DNA from: Pilaira anomala
Taxonomy: Eukaryota > Mucoromycota > Mucoromycetes > Mucorales > Mucoraceae
Assembly: GCA_025716855.1 (NCBI GenBank)
Contig: JAIXMQ010000022.1
Location: 1 to 64,000 of the forward strand
Direction of reading: 5' to 3'
DNA length: 64,000 nucleotides
Positions 10,382 to 24,119 of this stretch are shown piece after piece. Every line of letters begins with the position of its first letter. The first letter of the stretch is position 1. The position numbers and the translations under genes are program-made. A model generated the notes under the pieces. The model was given only the letters and a program-made list of their open reading frames with translations. It ran no database searches and was not told where the DNA came from.

Positions 10382-10464
10382 AAATCGAGGGTAAAAAAAA
10401 AAAAAAAAAAAGATACAAATAAATGTTTATATACATGTGAGAAAAAAAAGAAAAGAGTTAAAAC

Positions 10465-11952
<1,488 letters not shown>

Positions 11953-12577
11953 ATTATTAAAAAAAGAGAGAGATATATGTTTTTTTTTGTAAAAAAAAAA
12001 AAAGAAAAAGACAGTAAAAGAAGAAGAAGAAGAAGAAATTTTGGATTCTTAAATAATTGTTATTACCCGTTCTTTGTTTTCACGTGCGACCCATTTGTGT
12101 GCTACAACGTACCTGAACCCAACAAAAACCTTAAATAAATAGAGTGAGTGAAAGAGTGTATAATATGTGTTGATAAGATAACTTTTTTCGTAATGTTATT
12201 TCAAATCATCACAAGTTGATAAAATAGAGATCATGAGATAGATGTAAAATAAGGGATTCTTATTATTTGTTTTTTATTTTTATTTTATAAATTATGCATC
12301 TTTTTAGATGTATCTATCATTAATTTACTAGATAAAAAAAAAAACGGAAGATCAAAAAAACTAAAACCCCATTCATGAACGTAGTTTAAATTGATTGGAC
12401 GAAGCTCTTTTTTATAATCACAATCACGTATTTAGAAGGTGTGTGACGCATTCGAATACGCGATCGTGCGCGCACGCACACACATTATCACGCACGCGAT
12501 TGAATAATCCACAATGAAAAAATTTTAATAACAATTTTTTTTTTTTTTTTTTTTTTGTAAATTCGCACTAATTAAAA
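11953..12577. promoter_or_regulatory. Divergent promoter of ECT1 and CDC6
   Basis: 625 bp between outward start codons. Poly-A/T tracts alternate with one GC-rich patch at about 12445-12505 that stands out from the AT-rich background and carries the ACGCGAT pair listed separately. Confidence 0.7.
12458..12500 (+). promoter_or_regulatory. Two MCB-like ACGCGAT motifs upstream of CDC6
   Basis: ACGCGAT occurs at 12458-12464 and 12494-12500, 78-120 bp before the CDC6 start codon, separated by alternating CGCACGCACAC sequence. MCB boxes (core ACGCG) bind MBF and drive G1/S genes, including CDC6/cdc18 in yeasts. The motif pair is seen directly; the regulator is inferred. Confidence 0.5.
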
Positions 12578-13393
12578 ATGTTAAGAGAAACGAGATCAAA
12601 TAAAGCTACTTCACCAGTAAAAGAAACAGGTAAAAAAATAAGACATTTCTTTAGAATCGTTCTTTTACTTTCTTTATCAACAAAGTCCATTTTATATAGG
12701 TGTAAAAAGAAAGAATATTGAAGATTTAGAAAATTTACCTTCTCCACCATCTTCTCCTACTAAAAGAAAAACAACTAAACTTGAACAACCAGAAACCTCT
12801 AAAAATGTTCGAAATATCACAAGAGAACTTCAACTTGCACAACGTAAAAAAGAAAACTTTTTATAGATACATATATTTTATTTATTATTTATTTTTTTAT
12901 ACAGTGAAAGCTCCTAGCTCTTCTTCTTCTTCTTCAATTTACGTAAAATCAAAAACAAACAGTAACACGAATGAAAATCTATATCAAAAAGCAAAGACCG
13001 TCTTTCGTCGTACGGCCATTCCTTCTCGATTGATCGGACGAGAAAACGAACGAGAACAAATGATGGATTTCTGGAAAAAGCATGTCTTACAAAACCAACC
13101 TGGTTGTCTTTATATTTCGGGCATGCCAGGTACCGGTAAAACCGCCATGTTGACTGAAATTATGCGTCTAGTACAAGACGATGTCTTGGCCTTAAAGTCT
13201 CATACTGTCAAGACCGTGGTTGTGAACTGTATGAGTGTGAAAGAACCTAAACAGATTTATACTAAATTAGTTGAGGAATTAAGACCCAGTCTCAAGACAC
13301 CGATTCAATCGGATGTAGTGAAACAAGCACAAGAATTAATGAATGCAAAGAAGAATGTCTTGAAGTGAGTTTATATGTGTCTATGTATATTTT

Positions 13394-13425
<32 letters not shown>

Positions 13426-14445
13426 CTATTTGATATTTACATATTATACAGTGTAGTGATTTTAGATGAAATTGATTCTTTAATTACAAAAGATCAAGAT
13501 GTTCTTTATAAGATATTCGAATGGGCATCTTTACCCAACTCTCGACTTGTCCTCATCGGTATTGCAAACGCATTAGATTTAACTGACCGTATTTTACCTC
13601 GTTTAAGAGCCAAGAATTGTGAACCTCAATTATTAAACTTCAATCCATACCAAGTCTCTGAAATCTCCAGTATTATCAAAGATCGATTATTTTCTCTTGT
13701 ACAAGACCCAGACAATCCTTCTGGTGGTCCTGTACCTGAAGGGACTGCTCCTCCTTTAATTATGCCTATGGCCATTGAATTCTGTGCAAGAAAAGTGGCT
13801 TCCTCTATGGGTGATTTAAGAACTGCTTTAGATGTTTGTAGACAAGCGATTGAATTAGCTGAAATGGATTATAAAAAGAAATTAAATGTATTGAAAGAAC
13901 AAAAATCAAATACAACTGCAGATACTGCTTCTTTACCTGCTCCTGTGGTTACTGTGGCTCATGTATCAAGAGTATTAAATATCGTATTTGGTAATTCAAA
14001 TTTACAGAGATTAAAAGATTTGAATTTACAACAAAAGATCGTATTGGGCGTTCTCTTGGTCATGATTCGGTCATCGACAACAAAAGCAAATAAAAAAGAT
14101 GTATTAACTGTAGGCAAAGTAAGTAAAAAAAAAAATAAGGAGAAAACAACTCTTTTTCGATCGAGTAATTAAAATTATATATATATATATATATAGTTTC
14201 GAGAACAATATAGTAGTTTATGTTCAGATAAGAGTACATCCATTTCGGCCGTTTCAAGAACTGAATTAAGTGACTTGTTATCTTTATTAGAAACTCAAAG
14301 TATTCTTACTTTAGGAAAAAGTAAAGAAGATCGAACTCGAAAGATTCAATTAAATGTACAAGAATCGGAAATCATTCAAATGATTAATAGTTTACCTTTC
14401 TTGAAAAACTGGATGGATGGTGTGATTGAGAAATCCGGTTTTTAA
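12578..14445 (+). CDS. CDC6: DNA replication licensing ATPase CDC6
   Basis: Loads MCM helicase onto ORC-bound origins in G1. Five exons (12578-12629, 12700-12843, 12905-13364, 13452-14118, 14197-14445) give 523 residues. The N-terminal tail holds basic NLS-like stretches and CDK-type sites (SPVK, SPTK). The AAA+ core starts with PSRLIGRENERE, typical of CDC6 rather than ORC1, then Walker A GMPGTGKT, Walker B VVILDEIDSL, sensor 1 IGIANALDLTD and sensor 2 MGDLRTALDVCRQAIE. The last exon encodes a winged-helix region. No BAH domain is present, which argues against ORC1. The first exon is only 52 nt. Probable G1/S control through the ACGCGAT pair. Confidence 0.95.
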
Positions 14446-14944
14446 TAAAGCATGAAACCTTTTTCTTATATATATATTCTTTTTATACCATTTTATTTTT
14501 TTTTTTTATATACAATAAATAAATAAATATTTTTTTTCTTTCTCGATCCAATTTCGTGAGACACCAACAATGCGCCAATGCTACTCACATTATGCACCAC
14601 AGTGCAGGAACCAGACAAAAAATATTTATGGATTCGATGGACAAATTAAACTACTGGGAACACGCATATTACTATAAACGGATTCCTTCTTTTGAATCTA
14701 TCACCAAATAAAGCTTTTATCCTTTTTCACAACAACAATCGATTTTGTTCTTTTCTTCTTTTAGATTATTTGTTATTACCCGCATCGCCATCATACATAA
14801 TGCAAAGAACTCACCATTTATTTATCGTAATTAAATATTATTTGTACATAGCATGGCACCCAAACCTGTTTTTTTTATTATTATAAAAGAGAAAGAGATG
14901 GATCATTCACGGCGCGCACGAACGTCCAAAAAAAGACATTTCCT

Positions 14945-14978
<34 letters not shown>

Positions 14979-15437
14979 ACATCAACCCCTAATAAACAAC
15001 TCGAACGTTCAACAAAAACTTCGGATTGTAACCAATTTGGTAAGTTTCTGACATGCTACCATTGTTTTAAGTTTAAAAAGAAAAAAACGTGCTGCCGTTT
15101 CGAATGAGAGAATAATAAAACACGCATCATTACACACAATAAGATAAGATAAGAATTATAAAATAAAAAATTACGTGTAAAAGGGAAATAAGGAAGTAAC
15201 AAAAAAAAATAAGTTTTCTTTCTTTTTTTTTTTTTTCTTTTTTGGTTGTTGTTGTAATAGTAGTAGTAATGAAGTAATAGCAGTTAGTGAAGTAATAGCA
15301 GTTAAAAAAATATATAGTATAAACACAAAATATAGTATAAAAAAAAAAAAAAAAGAAGGAAAAAAAATGTTAAAAAAAAAAAAAAAAAAAAAACAAAAAA
15401 GAAAGAAAAAAGTGAAAGAAAAAAAAAAAGAGAGGGA
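14446..15437. other. Convergent 3' intergenic region
   Basis: Between the CDC6 and LAMMER kinase stop codons. Contains AATAAATAAATA polyadenylation-like sequence near 14515-14528, a (CA)n run near 14957-14981, a short imperfect repeat of GTAATAGCAGTTA near 15284-15304, and long A runs at 15345-15400. No gene seen. Confidence 0.6.
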
Positions 15438-17419
15438 TTATAAAGTATCTTCATCATAATTCACATGAAAGAAAGGATGTCGAAGAGCATCTCGAGCAGA
15501 TATACGTTGACTTGGCTCATATACCAACATTTTCTTCAATAAATCCAACAAATAAGTATTGTGCATATTTGTAGGCGGGATCATTTCCTAAGGAAAATAA
15601 GAGATAAATTTTCAAGATACACAACAGGGAAAAAAAAAACTTACCGAGAGTGGCTTTAATGCATTGACATATTTTTTACTTTGACGCGTAGTCTTAGTAA
15701 CGGGATACTTTAACTTTTTACTTTCTTTATAAAAGAACTTTTGACCTTCTTTATTAGCCGACAAAATCATGGGAGCAGGCATCGGACCCAATACGGAATT
15801 CATCATGGCAAGATGCTCAAGGTTATCGTGTGTTTGAAACAAGGCATCCCCCGTAAAGAACTCAACCAAGATACAACCAATGGACCAAATGTCACAAGGA
15901 TAGGACCAGCCTAAACCTAAAATGATTTCAGGTGCTCGGTAATGACGTGTAGACACTACGGCTGAATGATAATCTTTTTCAAATGTAGCGGATCCAAAAT
16001 CAATCAATCGTATCTCGGTATTTTTTAATAATAGACTTTGTTCATCGGGTGGATTCACTAATAAAATATTCTCGGGTTTTAAATCGGTATGAACCAATTT
16101 TAAGTCATGTAAGACTATATATATTTTCTTTCCTTATTAGCGTCGTCATCATCATCATCATCAAAAAAAAATTTACGAAAAAACTTACATGCAACACTGG
16201 TAAATAATTGTTTGGCCAACTGTTGAATTTGTCCATGAGGAAAAGGTTTAAATTGATTCGATTTAAGAAAATCAAATACGGATTGTCCTAATAACTCAAA
16301 TACCATACAAATATGATTACGATGATCAAACCATTCTACTAAATGAATGCATTTGCTATTTATATATAAGAAAAAAAAGAGTTAAATAAATCACTCTTCA
16401 TATCGAACAAAAAAAAAAAAACTTACTTCAAGTTTAAAGGATCATGTTGTTTCAAAGTATTTAATACTCGTATCTCAATCTTACTTGCATCTCGATACTT
16501 GGGTATAGCTCGAATAATCTTTATAGCACAAAATGTTCGACGTACTCGATCAAAACATTCCACTACTTTACCAAATGTTCCTTGTCCTAGTAACCTCATA
16601 ATTTTATCTATTTTTTTTTTATTTTGTTTAATAAATTCTCTCTTTTAATAATATACTTATTACTTACATTGTGGTGTTAATGATTCATTAGGTCGGACAA
16701 CATAATGTCCGTCTTTATCATCATAAACCTATTTATATTATTCATTATTTAACTTGTATTGTTTCTTTTAAATTTTTTTTTTTTTTTTTTTTACCTCGGC
16801 AGTTCTATTAGATGCAGTAGCAGCAGTAGAAGATGTTGCGGATGCGGATGCTGCTGTGGTTGCGGCGATGGTATTATTATGTGTATGCGTAATTTTATTT
16901 GGTAATTTAGTGGATATATGCTGTGGCTGTGGCTGCTGCTGCTGCTGGTGCTGTTGTTGATGTTGCTGGTGCTGCTGTTGTTGTTGTTGTTGCCGGTGCT
17001 GCTGCTGCTGTTGCTGTTGCTGCTGCTGCTGCTGCTGTTGATTATACATTTGGCTTGGAAATAAATGAAATGCCAGTATACCTAAAATAAGATTTTTTTT
17101 GTACTTAGTAAAAAAAAAAAAAAAAAAAAAAAAATCATAATCAAATAAATAACTTACTTTGGTTCATAATACTATTACTATTGTTATTATTCCATTTTTG
17201 TTTTTTCAAGTCTGATTGCAAATGTTCAGGATGATGAAGTTGATTTCGTTTCTTAGTGTTCAATGTGGTTGCATAATCAGTAGAAAAAGATGATGGAGGA
17301 GGTGGAGTCGGACTATCTGAAATCACAATAATTTCCTGTGGATATCCATTCTTATAGTAATCCTTTTCCCACTCTGTATTCTTTCTTTTCTTTTGTCCGT
17401 TAGCTTGTTGAGGTTCCAT
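15438..17419 (-). CDS. LAMMER (CLK-type) dual-specificity protein kinase
   Basis: Nuclear kinase family (S. cerevisiae Kns1, S. pombe Lkh1) acting on SR-type splicing factors and growth control. Seven exons (17419-17158, 17081-16795, 16728-16668, 16607-16427, 16355-16189, 16114-15645, 15587-15438) give 525 residues. The N-terminus is low-complexity: a polyproline stretch, then a long polyGln/His tract encoded by CAG/CAA repeats in exon 2. The kinase domain begins with [18 protein letters not shown], has the ATP lysine in CAIKIIR, catalytic loop [31 protein letters not shown] and the family motif [12 protein letters not shown] in place of EHLAMMERxxG, so the ER of LAMMER is not conserved. It ends with [13 protein letters not shown]. 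Exon 6 begins by completing a split Phe codon. Confidence 0.93.
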
Positions 17420-17722
17420 TGAGTTATTTTTTTTTCTTTTTTTTTTTACTTCAAAAAAAAAAAATATGTGTGAGTTTTAAAAAAAAAAAGTGAAAAAACT
17501 AATAAAAAAAAAAAAAAAAAAGGTTGCTTTTTAGTTTTTTTTTTTGGTTAATGAAGTGAATACAATAAAAGTCAATTCGTACAGAAAACTATGTCAAAGA
17601 ATTTGGTCTCTTTTTTTTTAAAAAAAAAAAGAAAGAAAAAAAGGGAGTTGAGATAATATAAAAAAAAAAAAAAAATAGTGGAGAATTAAACTTATTTGTG
17701 CAGTCCAGATTCAACCTTGAAC

Positions 17723-17755
<33 letters not shown>

Positions 17756-18372
17756 GCGCCCGCCAAAACGAACAAGGATCTAATGTTATTGTTTTAAATT
17801 ATTTATGCCAGGCTTTAATTTATTTAATCATACTTTCGCGTTGGTCCTTTGTTCATTATTGCAATGAAATTGAAAGAGATAACTGATTTGATTCATAAAA
17901 AAACGGTTTCATTATTTTTTTTTTAAAAAAAAAAAATCCCCTTTTTTTATTATTCTTGAATGATCCTTTTCATCATAAATAATCACTTTTTTGTAAAATC
18001 CCAAAAGAACAATGACTGTCGCCATGGTAATTTCTTTTGAGGGGGGGGGGGGGAAGAATTAGAGATAAAACTTCTACATAGTTTTTCTTGATCGTTTATG
18101 ATTGGCCCATTCTTTTGAACGATATCGCTCTACATCTTACGGTACAAAAAACCGTATATTAAGAGAAATAAAAAAAAAAAAAAACCCTTTTGATACAAGT
18201 TTCGTCAAATTGAAACTTTTTGTGACGCAAGAAGCTAAATTAGATTAAAAACTCCACGAAACTTTTTTTTTTTGTAAAACGGTTCTAAGGTACTATTTTT
18301 CCGTTTTTTTTTTTTTTTTATTTATCGGTCCCTTTTTTTTTTTTTTTTTTTTTTGTAAAAAATAACGACGAA
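17420..18372. promoter_or_regulatory. Divergent promoter between LAMMER kinase and ABC ATPase
   Basis: 953 bp rich in A and T runs, including T-run/A-run junctions at 17607-17628 and 17917-17936, a 32-base A run near 17722-17753 and an 11-12-base G run near 18040. TTTCGTCAAATTGAAAC-type sequence near 18203 was seen but not interpreted. No gene seen. Confidence 0.5.
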
Positions 18373-19281
18373 ATGGCAGTTTTCGAAGCAAGTGGCGTTT
18401 CTATGCAATTAGGTGATGGTCGTTGGTTATTTAAAGATGTCAACTTGGAATTAGAGAAAGGAGATACACTTGTATTAAGAGGACCTAGTGGTGCAGGGTA
18501 AAATGAAAAAAAAAAAAAAAAAAAAATGAAAGAAAAAAAAAGGTGCTAATAATTATTAAAAATAGTAAAACGACGTTATTAAAATGCTTAGCAGAGTTAA
18601 TACCGTATACTGCGGGTCAATCCACTTTAAATGGTAAATCACCAGCACATTTTGGTATTCCTGTTTGGCGATCTCGGGTCATGTATGTACCACAACGACC
18701 TGCTATTCATCCTGGCACGCCAATGGATTTATTTAATATGGCTAAAAAATATGTGTCACAGAAAGGAAAGTATTTCGATGATCCCGTAAGTATTTTTTAA
18801 ATGATTTAGGGTGGTATTTTGGGGTCTAGGTTTACTTATTGGTTGTGTGTGGTAAAAATAGATTAAAATTGGTAATGGTTGGAACTTGTCCGAATCACAT
18901 TTTCATGAAAGTTGGAATTACTTATCTGGGGGTGAAATGCAAAGAGTTTCATTAGCTATCGCATTGGCGTTAAATCCTGAAGTCTTACTTTTAGATGGTA
19001 AGAAAAAAAAAAAAAGTGTTACCAAAATTATATAAAATACGATAAAACACTAAAATAAACTCATAATAGAACCTACGGCTGCTTTGGATCCAGAATCTAC
19101 TTTGTTGGTAGAAAAGACTTTGAAAGGGAGAACTTGCATCTGGATCACTCATAGTCCTCAACAAGAATCGAGAGTAGCTACTAAATCTTTGAATATGCCT
19201 AGACTTTCTTCAAATTCAAGCACAAGTGATGATGATGAATCGGATGGAACCGCAACTGAAATATCAATGACTACTCATTAG
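18373..19281 (+). CDS. Stand-alone ABC ATPase subunit (FetA/STAR1-like)
   Basis: Single ATP-binding cassette without membrane segments. Four exons (18373-18497, 18566-18785, 18862-18997, 19070-19281) give 230 residues. Walker A GPSGAGKTTLLK is split by intron 1 inside the second glycine codon before Lys; Q-loop MYVPQRPAI; signature YLSGGEMQRVSLA; Walker B VLLLDEPTAALDPES; H-loop WITHSPQQ. Size and the short helical region PGTPMDLFNMAKKY fit the bacterial FetA/YbbL and plant STAR1 class, whose partner is a separate membrane protein (FetB/STAR2/ALS3). No such partner lies in this window. The substrate (iron, UDP-glucose or other) cannot be told. The acidic Ser-rich C-terminus is extra. Confidence 0.8.
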
Positions 19282-19922
19282 AATTTTATTCCTATATATA
19301 TATATTGTTATTTATCTACACACACATACTCCCCAACTCTCTATCTTTACTATTTACCTAGATTGCATTATTACACAAAATCGGTCTCTTTATTATAAAA
19401 GATTTATATCATTGTTAAACTAACAACAACAAGTCGTACAATTTGTCAAATTTTTTTTTTTTAAAAAAAAAAAGCTTTGTGTGCTTATTATGTTTTTCCA
19501 GAAGATCTAAAATAGCTTTTTTTTTTTTTTATTGTATACATGTAAACACACCACACATCCCGAAACTTAATTTTAAAGGGGTAAAAAAAAAAGACACGCT
19601 CTTTTTTTTATAATGTACACAAACAAATAATAATTTAAAATGAAGGAAAAAAAAATACACCATATGATTATGTGCTTATATGTAAATCAATCTATATATT
19701 TTATTTGTTATTGTACTACTATGACTTTTTTTTTTTTTTTTTTATGTCTAAAGATTATAATGAAAGGTGTGTTGAAAAAAAAAAAAATTGAAGTAAGAGT
19801 TTTGCTGAAAAAAAATGGGAGGGAAAAAAAAAAAAGCATATACATATAAACATATTTAAATAATAATAATAATAATAAAAAAGAAACATAACTAAAAAAA
19901 AAAAATTTACTGTCAACAGCCT

Positions 19923-19954
<32 letters not shown>

Positions 19955-20071
19955 GATCATGTATGTAAGAAATGGGAAGGGGAAGGGGAAGAGGATATGT
20001 ATAAATAAGATATATGTAAAGAAAGGTAAGGGTTCTTGTCCGTAGTGATTTTGTTGTTGTTAAATTGTAAT
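19282..20071. other. Convergent 3' intergenic region
   Basis: Between the ABC ATPase and zinc-finger stop codons. Contains a T12/A11 junction at about 19451-19473, several pure T runs (longest about 28, near 19927-19954), ATA/ATAATA repeats near 19860-19880, and GGGAAGGGGAAGGGGAAG near 19974. No gene seen. Confidence 0.6.
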
Positions 20072-20881
20072 TTATGTTGTATGAATTTTTAAATTTCTAA
20101 AATGTCTTCCACCATTTTTTTTCATAGTTAAAACTTCGGGACTCGTACGACAATGTTCTTCCATGCGTAAATGTCTTTTTAATGCATCCGTACGAGCAAA
20201 GGCTTTTTTGCAGCATGGGCAAGAGTATGGTTTATCGCCTGTATGAACACGGATATGACGTTGTAAATCATGCTTACGAGCGAATGCACGACGACAGAGA
20301 TGGCATTGATAAGGTCTGACATCGTTTATTTTTGTGTGAGTTAACTTGACAATAGGAGTAGAAAGAGTAGTATTGGTGGTGGTGGTATTGGTGGCAATCG
20401 GTAATAATGAATCGAGTGTGGCAGGCCATTCTTCATTAAATATAGTATCACAATCAGGTTGATAAAAGTAACCATTTTCTTCAATCAGTTGAGAATAGAA
20501 ATCAAAACCTGCTGATTCGATAGGGGAGAAACTAGAGCTTGAATAATGTGAGACGGAAGAAGAAGGTGAATAGGTAGAAGAACATGGCATATCATATTGA
20601 TACTGATATGTCAACATATCAGAAGGGGGAGGAGGAGGAGGAGTAGGTGAACTCATGATACTTGTATCTGACAAGTGACTATTTGGGTAATAACCTGAAG
20701 TTAAAAGTAAATCTTGATTGAATGTAAAATCTTGTTCTTTCTTGATAAACATATTCGAAGTTTCGAATTGATGTTGATAATGATAATTATTATGTTGATG
20801 ATGATCATGATCATGTATCATATTATCTTGGGGAATATAATATTGATTCGTAAATGTAGTAGCAGTAGTAATAGGATACAT
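20072..20881 (-). CDS. C2H2 zinc-finger transcription factor
   Basis: Single-exon gene of 269 residues. The first 190 residues are low-complexity (His/Asn/Tyr-rich, then Ser/Pro-rich with six prolines), typical of an activation region. Two adjacent C2H2 fingers follow near residues 193-245: YQCHLCRRAFARKHDLQRHIRVH, linker TGDKP, then YSCPCCKKAFARTDALKRHLRMEEH. The second has a longer His-His spacing ending in EEHCR. The FAR(K/T)xxLxRH pattern is common in fungal stress and developmental regulators, but I cannot name the orthologue. A DNA-binding nuclear role is expected from the fingers; targets are unknown. Confidence 0.85.
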   Translation of the reverse strand: MYPITTATTFTNQYYIPQDNMIHDHDHHQHNNYHYQHQFETSNMFIKKEQDFTFNQDLLLTSGYYPNSHLSDTSIMSSPTPPPPPPSDMLTYQYQYDMPCSSTYSPSSSVSHYSSSSFSPIESAGFDFYSQLIEENGYFYQPDCDTIFNEEWPATLDSLLPIATNTTTTNTTLSTPIVKLTHTKINDVRPYQCHLCRRAFARKHDLQRHIRVHTGDKPYSCPCCKKAFARTDALKRHLRMEEHCRTSPEVLTMKKNGGRHFRNLKIHTT

Positions 20882-21612
20882 CTTTTTTTTTTTTAATATA
20901 TAATTTGTTTTTGTTAGATAGAGAGAAAAGTGAAAAAAAAAAGGGCTTAAAGAGAATATGTATAAAAAGAAAGAAAGAAAGAAGAAAAAAAAAGAAAAGA
21001 AAATGTTTATAGTGAAAATGTTTAAACAAGAAAAAGAAAAACAGAAAATGATATTCAGGTACTCTTTATATATAGACTTCTTTTTTCATTTTTTTTTTTT
21101 TATATATATATTACTATTTACCCCAAACTCCAGTTCCCCTATATTCCCCTTCTTTCTATATAATTTTGACAAGAAAAAGCTTCTTCGAAACTGAATATAG
21201 TTTTCTCCTTTTTTGTTCCTTCTCGATGATTTAGTGAAAAGTACAAAGGGGCTCTCCAATTTTTTATATCTCTTACTATTGGGGGGAGTACACGTTTTAA
21301 GCTTAAATGGAATGTGTATTTATCCAATAGAAAAAAAACCAAAAGCATGTAAATCGATCACCAATTTTGTATTGGTTATAGTGTAGATCAATGAGGCGAT
21401 ATAGTAAAAAAAAACAATAATAGAAGCATAACACAAAAGAAGAAATTACTCTTACAATTAAAATCTTAATTTTTAATCTTGCGGATGCTTATTTTGATTA
21501 TTTGCATCCTTACGCTCACTCACACACTATCTCTCTCTCTCTCTCACTCACTCTCTCTCTCTTTCTCTTACTCTCTATTTATTTTTAGGAGACAGGCATG
21601 CTTCTCCTTGTT

Positions 21613-21643
<31 letters not shown>

Positions 21644-22838
21644 GATTTGATAGTGAAAGGTAGAAAGTAAATAAAGTGTGAGTTTAACCTGTATCACAAA
21701 GCACATAAATCATCGTTGTATAACCTATCATGAATTTTAAGCTTTTGTTTCTTTTTTTATATATATTTTTTATTCCACGTGAACGCGAATAGTAGTTATG
21801 AAAATACATAGCATTCATATTTTTATTTTATCATTTATAATATCCCTGGACCCTTTTTAATACCTAAATATTTTTTTTTTTTTTAAAGATCTATATTTCC
21901 ATCATTATGACGCGAATGATTAAAATCAGAAAGCACCTCTAGTTCCTTTTTGAATAAGGAAATGCAAACAAAAGTTTTTAAAATGTCTAAGAGAGAGAAA
22001 CTTCGCGAAAAAAAAAAAAAAAAAAAAAAGTAAATAGAGAGGTACATAATTAAGCGTGATTATTTTGATTCAATAATAAAACAACAACAACAACAACAAC
22101 AATAGACCGGCCGATTCGGCACGGTCATGAGTTTGTTATTAGAAACAAAAAACATGGCTTTTATGGGAATCGAATCTTTTCAAATTTTGAAGAAATAGAA
22201 TAAAAACTTTCATGTATAAATGATATACACGTACACCCAAACTGAAAAAAAAAAAAAAAAAAAACTATTATAACCAATCTAGGATATATGGTTCTCTCTC
22301 TCTCTCTCTCTTTCTTCCCCCAGCACCCCCCAAGAAAAAAAGAGTTACCCCTATTATTGTTATTATTGTTATTATTTCAATATCATAATGATTAAAGGTG
22401 AATTCACTAGAAGAAAAAAGAAGAAAAAAAAACACCTTTTACGATATCGTCATAATTTGCCAATACATACACCTTTTAAACCAATGCATATGACATAATG
22501 ACCACAGCTAATAATATAAAAAGAAAATAAACACTGTTAAAAAAAAAAAGGAGTCGTTTTTTAGGAAACATCTAATTTAAACATATAATTTGTTTTTAGA
22601 GGAGGGGGGAGGTTTTAAGGTATTTAACACTTATATTGTTACATATAAAAGATGTATTAAAGACTGGAGAAGCATAAATACACATAAAGTACTTGTAAGA
22701 TAAACTCCCAGATTAGGTGAACTTACTCAAGGAGTTGTTTAGTGTGTCACTAACAAAAAGACCTCCCAAATTATAACATTTCGGAAGATTCTTCATTCCC
22801 CACACCCCCTTTTCTTTTTCTTTTTTTTTTTTTTTTTG

Positions 22839-22894
<56 letters not shown>

Positions 22895-23023
22895 TTTTTT
22901 CTTTTGGGTTCACTCTAACAACACTCCTTAACCAATTAGAACACTTAAGCAATCATCTACCATATATATACAAGGTTTGTCAGTAATCAATTATCGATTC
23001 AATTAGAACAAATCGAGGTTTCC

Positions 23024-23057
<34 letters not shown>

Positions 23058-24083
23058 TCGGAATTAAAGAGTAATTTGTTCAACTCCTTATCCCACAAAC
23101 ACGCAGACACGCACACACACAATATGATTTCATCCATTTTAAGGTCATATCCGTCTATAATTAAACACACTATAGCTTCTGTCCCCCCCTTTTTTATTCT
23201 CCCTCTCTCTCTTTTTTCGTCTAAACCGTATTATGGGTGATCGAATGCACTCCTAAAATTAAAAAAAAAAAAAAATTACTTTGAATAAGAAAATAAAAAA
23301 AAAAATAAAAAGTAAAAAAAAAAAAAAAAGTGTGTTGAAAGAAGTTAAAAAATAAATAAATAAATAAAAAAAAAAAGTTAAAGTGAAAGAAAGAAGAAAA
23401 TTAAAAAGAGAATCATCCAATTTCTTTTTTATATATATACTGTTGTAATAATAATTTTTTTTTTTTTTTTTTTTGAAATAACAACAGCTACAACAATTTA
23501 TAAAGATCAAAAACAAAACAAAATGCTGTTTAAAGAAAGTGCACGGATTATTTTTTTTTTTTTTTTTACTCCACCCCCACAAATAAAGGAACTTTTAATC
23601 GACTTGCATTAGACTAATATGAGCTCCCCATTTACTTTCAGTAGAACTAAAAAGCATCTTATAGAACGATTAAGAACAGCCAAAGAAGAAAAAAAATAAA
23701 CATCTTTCGTAATTGTTCATAATTGTTCTTTTTCTTTCTTTTTCTTTATATATTTTTTTTTTTTAAAAACACAAAACATGTATTTTACTTTGTTGTGGCG
23801 CCATCTAGTGACTATATCATTTACTTCGTTACCCCCCCCCCCTTTACTCCACAACACGATCTAAACACCCAGTCTAATGTTTATATACTTACATATTCAC
23901 ACATTCCAACTTTCTATATTTACTAACTCCTTCAACTCAAATATATATACATTATACACACACATATAAGGGATATATAAACGAATATTGTTGTTCCACA
24001 AATAAACTTTCTGACATATTTGGTTTTATTCAAAGTTGACAACATGATAAAGGATATATAAAAAAATTTTTTTTTTTTTATAC

Positions 24084-24114
<31 letters not shown>
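20882..24114. other. Long non-coding region (3.2 kb) with simple repeats
   Basis: Upstream of the zinc-finger gene and downstream of PPZ. Holds (CT)n/(CA)n runs at 21527-21560 and 21615-21641, CAA repeats at 22080-22102, a GC-rich hairpin at 22105-22126, (CT)n at 22843-22888, many A/T runs, an 11-base C run near 23831, and (TTA)n near 24087-24116. I see no convincing exon, tRNA or rRNA. Confidence 0.55.
22105..22126. other. Short GC-rich hairpin in AT-rich spacer
   Basis: GACCG-GCCG-ATT-CGGC-A-CGGTC forms a 9-bp stem with one bulged A and a 3-nt loop. It follows an uninterrupted CAA repeat. It is GC-rich against a strongly AT-rich surrounding; function unknown. Confidence 0.5.

Positions 24115-24119
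<5 letters not shown>

Noticed and set aside
12568..12750. Minus-strand open frame over CDC6 exons 1-2
   Set aside because: Shadow of the CDC6 coding exons; no family and no independent splice signals.
22160..22180. tRNA-like T-loop (GGGAATCGAATC)
   Set aside because: No pairing partners for acceptor, D or anticodon arms were found nearby.
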